A DNA stretch of 64,000 bases. Source: Allium sativum. Lineage: Eukaryota; Streptophyta; Magnoliopsida; Asparagales; Amaryllidaceae. The notes under the pieces were generated by a model, which did not search any database, was not told where the DNA came from, and saw nothing but the letters and a program-made list of their open reading frames with translations. Both the position numbers and the translations under genes were made by a program. The number at the start of each line of letters is the position of its first letter. The stretch's first letter is position 1. The stretch is from assembly GCA_030737875.1 (NCBI GenBank), contig CM060922.1:762239603-762303602 (forward strand), given 5' to 3'. Shown piece after piece: positions 1-11,040 of this stretch.

Positions 1-1706
1 GAGAAATTTTCTAGTATAACCCCAACTATTTTTGATGGAACAGATTTTTAAAATTGGAAATTAAAAATGGAATTTTATTTAAAATCAGTTAATACTAGAT
101 GTTGGGATATTATTAAAAATGGGTCTGATATGGTAGATAAGAATGATATTATGATTAACTCTCGTGCTACTCACATTTTATATTCTTATATTAACGATGA
201 TCAGTTTAACCATATCTCTCATTGTTTAACTACACAGGAAATCTGGAAAACTCTCAATGTGTTGTATGGAAGAAAAGACAACAATAGCTAAAAACCCCCC
301 CGATTACCAACTCAGTTTCAAAATTATGCTTAACAGGATTTACAGAAGGCAGATCAGATGATGACAGTGATGGAGACTCAACAGATGACGACCACGGTGA
401 ATTTCCTTTTGAAAAGTTAATTTTTGTTTGTGATAAATTAAATAAAACTGTTGAGAATCTCAAACTGACAAATAAAAATTTAAAATCTGAAAATATTGAG
501 TTGGGCAATAAAAATCATGATTTGGAATTAAAACTTGAAAATGTTAGAAAGATAGAAAACTTGAATTGCAGAAAATGTTTAGATTTGGAAAATGATTTAG
601 TTCATCTTAATGAAAAATTTCAAAAGCTTGAAAAAAGAATTGTGTTTCTAAAAATATACGAGATTGAACTAAAAACAAAAAATGATTTTTTGCAAAAAGA
701 GTTGGATAAGTTTAAGAAGGTTAAAAATTCCAAACATGAAATTTTAGAGAAAGAGAGTTTATTGAAAACTGAATCGATTTTGAATGAGCTTGAAAATGAA
801 ACTGAGAAAATAAAAAATCTCAAGTCCGATAAATGCACGACTTTTCGTAAATAATTGCTTGAAATAAAAGAAAATTTCAAAACCCTTGAAAACGAAAACG
901 TGATTTTGAAAAATAATGGATCTGAAATTACTCGTATAAATCATGATTTGGAAAAAGAAATTGAAAAATTCAAGGATTTTGAAAAATTTGAAATTGAAAA
1001 GCGTAAATAATTTGAAAGTGAGATTTTTGAGTCCAATGCAAAAATTAAAATGCTTGAAAACGAAAATACGGTTTTGAAACAAAATGATTCTGAAAAGAGA
1101 AATATCGCTATAAATCGTTGTTCAAAAATAATAAAAGAAAATAGCGATCTAAAGTCTAAAATTCAACGACTTGAATCAATATTGGCTAAATTTTCTAAAG
1201 GAGAAAAATCGTTGAATATGTTGTTAAAAACCAATTTTTGGTTAAGAATAAGAAAGGACTTGGTTTTGATAAATTTGATCAAATTGAAAAGTGTGATTTT
1301 AAAAAACCTTCAAACCGCTTTGGGAAAATCGATCAAGTTGATAAACGAAATTCTTATGATTTTGAAAATCCTTTAAATGATTTAGAAAACGATCAAATTG
1401 AAATTTTGAAATCTAATAATTTCAAAGGGTTTTTAAATCATAAACAGAATAATAACTCATTTAAAAAAATTCATTTAAACATGTTTGGATTCCAAAAAAT
1501 AACAAAATGATTTTGAATAAGTCTAAACGAGTTTGGGTTCCAAAGGGTATGCTAGTTGATAATAATGGATTGTTATATAAATGGGTTTGGGTATCAAAAC
1601 GTGTAAATGAAAATAAGAGTGGTAAACAAAATTTGTTAGACCTTAGGTACCGGGGATAAGCTAAGGAACAACTGTGTTTAAGAGATAAAAATTCAAATTG
1701 TTCCAT
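1..1706 (+). pseudogene. Sirevirus-type Ty1/copia gag remnant, 5' end outside the window
   Basis: The first frame reads through a typical copia gag N-terminus (FDGTDF, a stop, then NWKLKMEFYLKSV) and continues to LTTQEIWKTLNVLYG before a stop at 289. A second open stretch begins with an acidic DDDSDGDSTDDD block and runs into a long Lys/Glu/Asn-rich coiled coil (about 400-1400) broken by stops at about 852 and 1009 and by frame changes. Around 1530-1600 a short conserved end (VWVPKGMLVDNNGLLYKWVW) is still visible. Order and composition match the gag of Sireviruses, whose gag is long with a coiled-coil centre. No protease, integrase or reverse transcriptase follows. The gene is dead: several stops and shifts, no start in the window. 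The lineage call rests on the gag style plus the downstream polypurine tracts. Confidence 0.75.
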
Positions 1707-3257
1707 CTTATTGAATTGTTTGAAGTTCCTTAGCCATAGATTCAGGGTTGAAGATTCATTGGATCACATCGATTATGGTAATTCAGGTATGATCTCTAAA
1801 CTCGTATTTTTATTTTATTTCCTTTTTAGTTTTTATTCCTTTTTTTTAATAAGGCCGAATTTTTTTTGAGCATATCTTGAACACGATAAATTGAAATTTT
1901 AAAATTTATGATTTTCTTGAATGCAAATGAAATTTCACACATTTTTAGTTGTCTCGAGTTTCTTCTTATTCACTTTGGAAATACTGAAAAATCAAACTCA
2001 ATACAGTAGACTACGTGAAATCCAGGATTGATTAGTTGTGAAAATTTCATTTTTTACTCGGCCTGATTTTGAAATCATTCATTTTTTATTGTTGAATTTC
2101 TTGGATTATAAAAAAAATTATTTTTTTCTCAAGTGATTTCAAATTTGATCATTGACAGTTTCTTGCTCTTGTTTAAAAAAATCTCTGAAAAATTCGTTTG
2201 TGATTCTTTCTTTGAAAATGATCTTGTGCTGCTCTGATAAGGAAATTAATTTTATTTTTTTAACTGGACAATGGGTTGGAAAATCAGTGACTGGATTTCA
2301 TTAAAATTCATAGGCTATCTGAATTAAATATATAAGTTATTTTAAAATTGTCTAGGAACAAGCATCATTAGAAGTATTAGATAATTTCATATTCTACTGA
2401 TTGATTTTTTGAAACTGATTTTCAACGTGCATTGATATTTTCAAAAACTCCTCTTGAAATTGATATTTTTAGTTTTAAAATTATTTTTGATTATTTATTC
2501 AAAAATTGAAATTATTGAAAAATTTGAACCGTCTTGGAACTCATCAAAATTATTAATGGATTTATGAAGTTGGGGTGAGTTATGACTATGGTATAATTCA
2601 TAACTAGAGGAGATGTTATTCTAAATCTCATGATGATTAGGCAGATTTTATAATAACTTTGAATTAGAGCTTATTTCACGACCATCTTCTATATCTACCT
2701 TATTTCTATCATTCATCATGGTTTTTTTTAATTTGGGGAGTTCTAATTATTCTTGGAAATAAAATTTAAAAAAAATAAAGAAACATAAAAATAAATAAAT
2801 AATTTATCCTTGGTATTCACTCCCATTTAAAAGTCCTCGTGGTTATGTGTGGGTGAATTATATTAATCTCTATGTGCTTTCATTCTCACTTAAAAGACCT
2901 TTGGGCTGTGCATGGATGGAACTCATTAGAGAGGATAAAGTTAAGTTACTATTAACCCCATTTAAAAGACCTTTGGGCTATGCGTGGTTAGAAAGTGCTT
3001 AACACATTTTGAGCATTTTTTAAATCTTCAAAATTCATATTCAAATATTCAATTTTAATTGAACACTCCTTATTATATAAAATCCATCGTAAATCCATTC
3101 ATTCTGAAAGTGAAATTTTGCTTCTGATTTAAAGATTATTATGATTTTTGTTTGATTAAATGGGTTTTACGATATATATTCTCTCTCTTAATTTGAATTT
3201 ATATTTATGGTCTAAATTCATCACTGTTTCGATCTCTATTATTCTTTTGATGATAAC
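1707..3257 (+). other. Non-coding interior of the copia element, pol missing
   Basis: AT-rich sequence lies between the gag remnant and the first polypurine tract. I find no trace of the integrase, reverse transcriptase or RNase H motifs of Ty1/copia in any frame. Either pol was deleted or this is a gag-only, non-autonomous derivative. A three-copy short repeat sits near its 3' side. Confidence 0.55.
2822..2990 (+). repeat. Three diverged copies of a ~70 bp unit
   Basis: The phrase ATTTAAAAG...CCT followed by TTTGGGCTATGCGTGG recurs at about 2822, 2888 and 2958, so the spacing is 66-70 bp. The second and third copies are closest to each other. It lies in the interior of the copia element. 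Confidence 0.6.
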
Positions 3258-3799
3258 AAAAGGGGGAGAATTGTCAAGGTTTTGATTGATGAGTAATTAA
3301 TTCAAAAATATTTTAAGATTGGAAATTAAATATCTAGGGGAAGAATGGCCAATTGAATTTCATTATTCATATTTTCCACATATATAGAGGGAGTTCGGTT
3401 GTAGGGGTTAGGAATTTGTATTACTGTTGGCTGCATGGTTGTATTGTTAACTTAGTTTAGTTTGAAACGTCGTTCGTTGGTGATCTAATACTAGGCTAAA
3501 CCTTATTCGTTAGAGTTTGAGGTTCTTATCAATCAAATGCACAAGTTGGTGTATATTGATTAAGTTCACCCTTCATCTTCTGATTGACCATCAAGCCCTA
3601 ATGTCGTTCCGTATTCCAATCCGTCGCCAAGCTCGAATGCTACAGAGTCACCAGATTCATCCATGCACTCTGAAGCACCTTCGTAAATTTATCCATTCCG
3701 CTCGAGCTCAATAAATAGGGGGAGTTCAATATTCACTGTCAAACACATTTATTGTGCTCAAAATTTTTTATTTGTTTGTCATCATCAAAAGGGGGAGAT
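3258..3799 (+). promoter_or_regulatory. Multiple polypurine tracts of the copia element
   Basis: Purine runs of the form AAAAGGGGGAGA occur at 3258-3270, 3386-3393, 3717-3724 and 3787-3799. The last one directly abuts the LTR start TGTTGTAT at 3800 and is the likely plus-strand primer. Repeated tracts upstream of the 3' LTR are a known feature of Sireviruses, which supports that lineage. ORF 3517-3714 inside this stretch has no recognisable content. Confidence 0.7.
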
Positions 3800-6744
3800 T
3801 GTTGTATATGACGTAGTTGCATACACAATTATATGATTTTTGTTTAATGATAACAACCAAATAAATATTATTTTAAATGTGTTTGTTACTATATTGTTCT
3901 ATTTATATATCACAGACAGGAATATAATATTTATATTTAAATAGAATAAGACTGTACAGACATTCATATATTCATACAGTATTTTATTTAAATTAAATAT
4001 TATATTTCAAACATTCAAACAATACAACTGTTTATAACTCCACTATTTACAATTCACTTAAATATGATGACACATCACACACGAAATTGTAATATTGAAG
4101 GAATTCAAATAAAAATAGACAGATTGAATTGAACACAAAAAAAATATATTTTATTTCAATCAAATCTGTTTATTACAAATAACAGTACAATTTTATTCAC
4201 GTCTTTAATCGATTTCATATACACAGATTCCTAATTACATACATCATTCATCACTCAGTATATTTACATATACACACACACTGTCACTCTGTCTTCAATC
4301 TTCTGAATCTTCACATGCTCCAATCCATTTCACCATGTGCATACATGTCACATACAGAAGAACACACACAGCAGACTACAACAAAAATAAAATTCAATAA
4401 AAGCAAATAAAAATTTTATTTGCCTCAGAATTACGGTGTGTTTCTCATCATTCTTCTAGACTTGGTCTGATATGCAGGGACAGGAAAATCTATACTGAAT
4501 GGCTGCATATATACACCTATATAAATATACACATGTGCACTGCCACGCCAATCAGTATGCATCTGAGGAGTAGCCACAAGGACCATCTCAACTCAGTGCA
4601 AATGAATATGGTCGAGAGTGTGCTCAATCAAAACAGCAAATACAAGTGGTCGAGCCAAAGTGCAAACAAATATACAAGAAAGTGGTCACAAGTTTCATGG
4701 CCAAACCATATACAAATGGACACTACAGTGAACACAAGTTAGAATGGAACTACAAAATCAAGGAGCAGCATAGTCAAAAAGTAAATGAGTTCAAGGATTA
4801 ATGGATCAGCATATACATGCACAAGGCATGTATACAAGGAGCATATATATGGATGTGTATATATGTCACATATACCGTACTAAAGAATGGAGCAAAACAT
4901 AGCAGTGGGACATGTGTGGCAAGACAACATACAAGTGCATGGTGTGTGCAGCTTATATCATAAAGCACAGTGGTTTACCAGTGGACATCGACTGAAAATG
5001 ATGGTGCATTACATACACATATACATACATGGGAGTTTTCAGCATTGGAACAGCTGAACTACATGGAACAACCCAAATGCAGTTCAACATGAATGATGTG
5101 GTAACAACAAAAGAAAAAATTCAAGTATATACATGTGTTCAAATGCAACTCCACACGAAGTCAGAGTAAATGGTGCATAAACAAACAAGTCGAGAAAATT
5201 CAAGTCAGTGTTCAAGTGGACAAATAAACTCAGCAGTTTTCACATGATCACAGCATGGCGTAGCAATTTTATTCAGGTGGTGCAACAACATAAAATTGGT
5301 TGAGCATGTATACCAATACAAATACAAGCCAAGGCACAATCATGAAACTCAAATTAAAGCCAGTGTGATGAACAAGTGAGCAGCATAGGAAAACTGATCG
5401 GTGTGTTAGTGCAACTAAGAATCATTTTTTTATAGAGCATGGCAAAACAGTGATGCAACAAAGTAAAGTATGTACACATATAGCATGGTGATGTCGAACA
5501 GCTTTGGACATCAATGCAGCATGTAGAATGCTCAATGCATTTCAGTGAACAAGATGGCCAATGCAAAGTAGTATGTACACAAAGGTCAATATAGTAGCAG
5601 TGTGCACATTCAGTTATGGTACAACAGTTCATCAACACAGCAAGTGATGATGGTGAGACCAAGTGTGCAAGTGTAGCAAGGTGGATGAGCATAAGTAATA
5701 TGGTGATGCCAATATACACAAATGAAGATTCAACAAAAATGAAGTAGTATATACTGTCTGGTCTAGCATAGTTGCAAGAAAAATGGACAGGGTACAAAGC
5801 AACAATATGGTAGTATAATAAGAATACAGGAAGGAGCGTATTCAAAGTGTACATAAGTGCAAGTGCTACAACCAAAAGTGATCGAGCATGTGTACAACAA
5901 AATGGTACAAGTTCAATGTCAAGTGCAATATCAGAATTCTTATTTTTAGGCAAGATAAAATCAAGTAGTATCGGTTCTCAACAAGATCAAGGAAGTAATT
6001 GTTCATATCAGTTTTTCTTTATGGACAAATTCAAAGACAAATTTCAAAGTACAGCTTCAGAAGCCACAAATAATTTTTTTATATACCAGAAATAGTTCAA
6101 TATATTTGGCAATGATTAAAAGGTCAAAAATTCAACACACAATGTTAAATTTACAAATTTGTTTTATATCAAGATTTTCTAGACAGAAGACTAAATAAAA
6201 AAATCTTCACGCAAGGTATTATTTCCAGAAAGTTTGAAGAATTCAAACTCTACAAATTCAAAGCCAGAGATTTTCAAAACCCCTAAAGTATATGAAAATT
6301 TCAAGCCTAAAGTTCACGCTAATATCATAACCTAGTCTCAGCATTGAAATCAGAGAAAATATCGGATTTTTAATCCTATTTAAACACCTATCCTCATCGG
6401 CAGAATCCCATCCGAGTTCAAGCACAATCAAAGAGAAATTCGAATCAAAAACCATACCAGAGAACAAGCAAGTAACTTGGATCCAAATCGAAGCATCTGA
6501 AAGCAACATCGAAGTTAAGCATCAGAGAATCACACTCCATCACTCAAGCGCAGAGATTTAGGATTAAAGAAAAAACCCTAGATTTCGTCCAAGCCACCAT
6601 TTCTATTTCCAGAGAGACAAAGGAGATCGAGTTAAAGTAGTGAAGCAAACAAAGATGGCCGGCCAAGTTTGAAAGTGCTAAGCACAAAAGGATTTGATAT
6701 TTAAATAAAACTAGGGTTTTATTCTAAGGGGTTTTTTAATTTGT
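3800..6744 (+). mobile_element. 3' LTR of the copia (Sirevirus) element, first part
   Basis: The LTR starts with TGTTG right after the last polypurine tract and runs until it is interrupted by element A at 6745. It resumes at 55849 and ends at 56331, giving a total of about 3.4 kb. The middle (4500-5950) is rich in CA/TG steps and poor in stop codons, which produces a 199-codon minus-strand ORF (5354-5953) that I regard as chance. The end of this part (AAACCCTAGATTTCG, about 6574-6588) looks like a transcribed leader. No second LTR is in the window, so the 5' edge of the element cannot be placed. Confidence 0.7.
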
Positions 6745-7627
6745 TGTAAAAACCCGCAAATTCCGAACCAATTTAAAAATTTTATTTTAGAAATTTTAAT
6801 GGTTAAAATAATTTATTTTAAATAATAACGATTAAAAATTTATTTAAATCTAAGTTAGAACGAATGATTTTAATTTAATTATAAAAGGAGTTAGAAATAG
6901 CGCGGTAGTTTGGAAATTTGAATTTGAACTTTGACTGACTGTACAGGATGCAAAATAAATCGAATTTTAGTGAAACCAAAAACTTTTAAATCTATTTAAA
7001 AATATTCCAACGAATCTGAAAAATCGAAATTTCATAGCGGGAATCATAAGTTATGCCTAGTTTAAATTTCAGAATAGTCGCTGTAGAATATATATATATT
7101 AATATTAAAAATAGCCATTTTTCAAACAACCTCCGTTTTCAATGAAACCACTTTTGTTGGAACCGGAAAGTCAATTTATTGCTAATTTTAATTTTTCATA
7201 ATTTTTAGAATCAATATGTGAGCATGGCAAAAGAAAATGTGTTTTGTCAATTTCAGTGAAATTCGATCGACTAGAAAATGGCCATTTTTCAAACGGTCTC
7301 AGAATTCGATGAAATTTGTCTTGTTAGAACCGTATCGTCAAAACATAAATAGAAGTAATTTTTCTGTAATTTTTAGAGGTCGTATGTGGCCCCAGTAAAT
7401 TAAAATGTACGATCAAATTTAATAATTAAATGTTTTATATTTAAATTTAAAGAAAAACCTATCGAAACAATTGAATTGGGTTACGAAACCTATTCCATTG
7501 TATCCGGAACAGGGGTAATTGGCTGGCAGCGACATTCGTTGGGTTCGATTTGGAGTTAGTACCAACGAACAAAACATTTTCTTGAATTGAATAATAAATA
7601 AATAAGAAAATACGTTGTATACACTAG

Positions 7628-7636
7628 TATAAATAC
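7628..7636 (+). promoter_or_regulatory. Candidate TATA box of element A 5' LTR
   Basis: TATAAATAC lies about 880 bp into the LTR, followed within 30-60 bases by a C-rich stretch (CAGCCCCCGCCTC) typical of a leader start. Solo LTR B later split this leader at 7853. Confidence 0.45.
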
Positions 7637-8817
7637 GGTACAAATACATAACCCTAACTCCATTATACAGCCCCCGCCTCTATAGCATCAATGGCCGAAT
7701 TCGTCCCGTCTTCAATCCTTAATGATTCTCAATCCACCAAAAATTAACACCAACTCATAACGCAAAGATTGAAGCCCTTCTCATCATCCTTCCATCCATA
7801 CGGCTAACATCCGAAATGGATCATCATGGAGGCCGATTTTGTGCCCTAAACCTGTAACGACCCAGAAAATCTGAACCAATTTAAAAATTTTAAATTGGCT
7901 AAAATAATGGATTTTAAATATTTAAAATAAATATTTTAAGTAATGGCGATGAAAACTGAGTTGAAATCGACATTTGAAAACGAATATAATTAATTATAAT
8001 TATATATAGAATTGAAAATGGCGCGGTAGTTCGATAATTCGATTTCAAACTTCAATTGAATATACCGGGTGCAAAACAATCCGGATTTTAGTGAGACCAA
8101 AAACATTAGTATCTAATTGATGATATCCTTCTAACGAATCTAACCAATCGAAATTTGATAGCGGGAATCAAAAGATATGTCCAGTTGAAAATTCTGAATA
8201 GTCGCTATGGAATTCAGGCCCTTAAAAATGAACATTTTGCATACGACCTCGGATTTCGACGAAACCACTTTTGTTAGATCCGCAGTGTCAGGTTATTGCT
8301 AGGTTTCAAATTTCATAATTTTTCGAATCAATATGTGAGCGTGGCAAAAGAAAACGCGTTTGACCAGTTTCTGTTGAATTTAATCGACTGGAAATTGGCC
8401 ATTTTTCCAACGGTCTCAGAATTCGACGAAACTAGTTTTGTTAGGACCGTATCGTTGATACGAAGCTAGAAAATATTTTTCTAGAATTTTTCTAGTTAGT
8501 ATGTGACCCCGGTAATTTGAAATGTGCGTTTAAAATTCAATATAGTGATTTAAATGTAAATTCAAAAGGAAACTGATTGTAACGATCAAATCAGCTTGCG
8601 ATACATATCCCATTGTGTTCGGAATGGGGGTATAACGCTATGGACGACAGGCGGTGGACCTCGTTTCGAGGTCGTATGTAAAAGTCAACCTTTTTACAAA
8701 TTAAATAAAAAAAAAAAAAAATATTATTTTAATTTCCCTCCCTCCCTCTTATCTCCCGCTTGGCCCCCCCCCCCCCTCATTCGATTAAAACCAGAGAAAG
8801 AAAAAAAAAAAAAAACC

Positions 8818-9056
8818 CTAAATCGAATCATCACCGCCTCCATCGATCGCACCCACGAAGCCGCCCTCCTCCTCCTTCAATCAGAGCTGTCGCCCCCCTC
8901 GAGATCGCATCGACGAAGAAGCCGCGCCCCCCCCTTGAAGCCCTCGACGCCGACGAGGAAGCCAGCGCCTCCTGCCACGACCGTTCGAACGCCACCGCGA
9001 GCCCCTGGAAGCCGCCGACGACCTCTTCTTTCCCCTCCCCTTCTTCGCAGATCGGT
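8818..9056 (+). other. GC-rich leader-like block of LTR B with a splice-donor-like end
   Basis: A block starting CCCTAAATCGAATCATCACC is C/G-rich, unlike the surrounding AT-rich DNA, and ends at GCAGATCG followed by GTGAGC, a good donor sequence. It sits after an A-rich stretch about 850 bp into the LTR, where A and F have their TATA boxes. Overlapping Pro/Arg-rich ORFs here (8596-9108, 8760-9125) come from GC composition and match no family I know. The best reading is a transcribed, possibly spliced LTR leader. Confidence 0.4.
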
Positions 9057-9099
9057 GAGCATTTCTTTTTTTTTATTTTCTTTTTATTTTATTTTATTT

Positions 9100-9560
9100 A
9101 TTCAGTAAAAACTGTTTTGATTTGATATTTAAAACTGATTTGATTTTATAAAATAAGTATTAAAAACTGTTTTGTTTTAAAAAGATAAAAACTGAAATTT
9201 AAAAAAAAAAAAAACAGAAATTAAAAACTGTGTTTTTAATTAGGAATTTAAAACTGATTTTTGTTTTTAATAGAAAGAAAACTGAATTTTTAAAAGTAGT
9301 TAAAAACTGAAATTTTTAAAAAGCATAAAACTGTTTTTTTTTTAAGAAAGAAAAAAAAACAGATTTTATAAAAGAAAAAAACTGATTTGTTAAAACCTTT
9401 AAAGCTGAATTTTTAAAAGATTTTAAAAACAGATTTTTTTTAGAAAAAGAAACTAAAAACTGCATTTTTATGAAAGAATAAAATTGATTTATAAAAAGTA
9501 TAAAAACTGTGATTTATAAAAATATAAAAACTGGTTTTCTTGAAAGGTTGAAAACTGATT
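9100..9560 (+). repeat. Degenerate A/T-rich repeat built on TAAAAACTG
   Basis: The phrase TTAAAAACTGATTT and close variants recur roughly every 25-40 bp. It looks like an old short-unit tandem expansion inside LTR B. Confidence 0.5.
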
Positions 9561-9564
9561 TCTT

Positions 9565-9745
9565 TCAAAAGTAAAAAACATATTTTTATATGTTGAAAGC
9601 AAAAGTAAAAATCATATTTTTTATATGTTGAAAGCAAAAGAAAAAAACATATTTTTATATGTTGAAAGCAAAAGTAAAAATCATATTTTTATATATTGAA
9701 TAGCGAAGTCAAAATTCGATTTTTATATATTGAATAGCATAGTAA
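9565..9745 (+). repeat. Tandem ~40 bp units that fold on themselves (LTR B)
   Basis: Four close copies and two diverged ones carry AACATATTTTTATATGTT or AATCATATTTTTATAT followed by GAAAGCAAAAG. The first form is a perfect 7 bp stem (AACATAT/ATATGTT) with a 4-base loop. The array is part of the hairpin pattern described for all the long LTRs. Confidence 0.7.
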
Positions 9746-10300
9746 AAAAATTCTATTTTTACATATGCAGAGAATACGGGTGAAAGCGACAAAAAGGCGA
9801 AGATTTCTATTAAGGAAGTGTCAAGAAGTTGGATAGCTATTGGTGAGATTTCTGATTTAAAATTTATATATATATATGTGTTGAAAATGAAAGTGAATAG
9901 CTATATATAAATATCTATATATATATATATATATACGCCCCTCGTCCACAAACCATGGACGATATTTATTGGTTGAAATTGTTGTGAAAATTTGATTGAT
10001 AGCGAATGATTGTTTGGGATTGTTTGTGATTGTTATTGGTTGATTGTGGTTGAAAAATACCCATTTGTGGTTGTGAAATATTTGGTTGAAACCACTTAGG
10101 ATTAGTTTGTGGAAATGAATAAATATATATACATGCCGCCTGCGTGCGAACTAGATGCATGTTTCCCATTGTCAAAAACCGCGAGGTTTTAAGGTAGAGC
10201 GAGGAGCCGTACTAGGGACGGTGCCGGTGTAACTACCCTGCCGTTATGCTGCCGAAATTTTGAATAATATTTGTGTGTTTGAATTATTTTCATATGCTTA

Positions 10301-11040
10301 AACTATTGAAAACATTCATGTGTTGAATTGATATTCATTCGTTGTTTAGAAATTCATGTGTTGAATGGTATTCATATTTTGAAATAAACTGTTAGATAAT
10401 AAAAATCACATTTTTATCTATATCTAAAAACTATTGAAAACATTCATGTGTTGAATTGATATTCATTCGTTGTTTAGAAATTCATGTGTTGAATGGTATT
10501 CATATTTTGAAATAAACTGTTAGATAATAAAAATCACATTTTTATCTATATCTAAAAACTATTGAAAACATTCATGTGTTGAATTGATATTCATTCGTTG
10601 TTTAGAAATTCATGTGTTGAATGGTATTCATATTTTGAAATAAACTGTTAGATAATAAAAATCACATTTTTATCTATATCTAAAAACTATTGAAAACATT
10701 CATGTGTTGAATTGATATTCATTCGTTGTTTAGAAATTCATGTGTTGAATGGTATTCATATTTTGAAATAAACTGTTAGATAATAAAAATCACATTTTTA
10801 TCTATATCTAAAAACTATTGAAAACATTCATGTGTTGAATTGATATTCATTCGTTGTTTAGAAATTCATGTGTTGAATGGTATTCATATTTTGAAATAAA
10901 CTGTTCGATAATAAAAATCACATTTTTATCTATATCTAAAAACTATTGAAAACATTCATGTGTTGAATTGATATTCATTCGTTGTTTAGAAATTCATGTG
11001 TTGAATGGTATTCATATTTTGAAATAAATTGTTTTATGAT
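10301..11040 (+). repeat. Tandem array of a 128 bp unit, nearly six copies (LTR B)
   Basis: The phrase AACTATTGAAAACATTCATG starts at 10301, 10429, 10557, 10685, 10813 and 10941, exactly 128 bp apart. Copies are almost identical; one visible difference is GTTCGATAAT for GTTAGATAAT in the fifth. The last copy decays after about 95 bp. Each unit contains an inverted pair AGAT-AAT-AAAAT / ATTTTTATCT with a 3-base loop. Near-identity implies recent expansion or homogenisation. Confidence 0.9.

Noticed and set aside
5354..5953. 199-codon minus-strand ORF in the Sirevirus LTR
   Set aside because: It lies in a stretch poor in stop codons, has no known domain or start context, and its Cys/Ser/Leu-rich sequence looks like a by-product of CA/TG-rich DNA. 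The LTR location also argues against a gene.
8596..9125. Pro/Arg-rich ORFs of 170 and 121 codons in LTR B
   Set aside because: They overlap in two frames, come from GC-rich composition, and match no family; a spliced leader explains the composition better.
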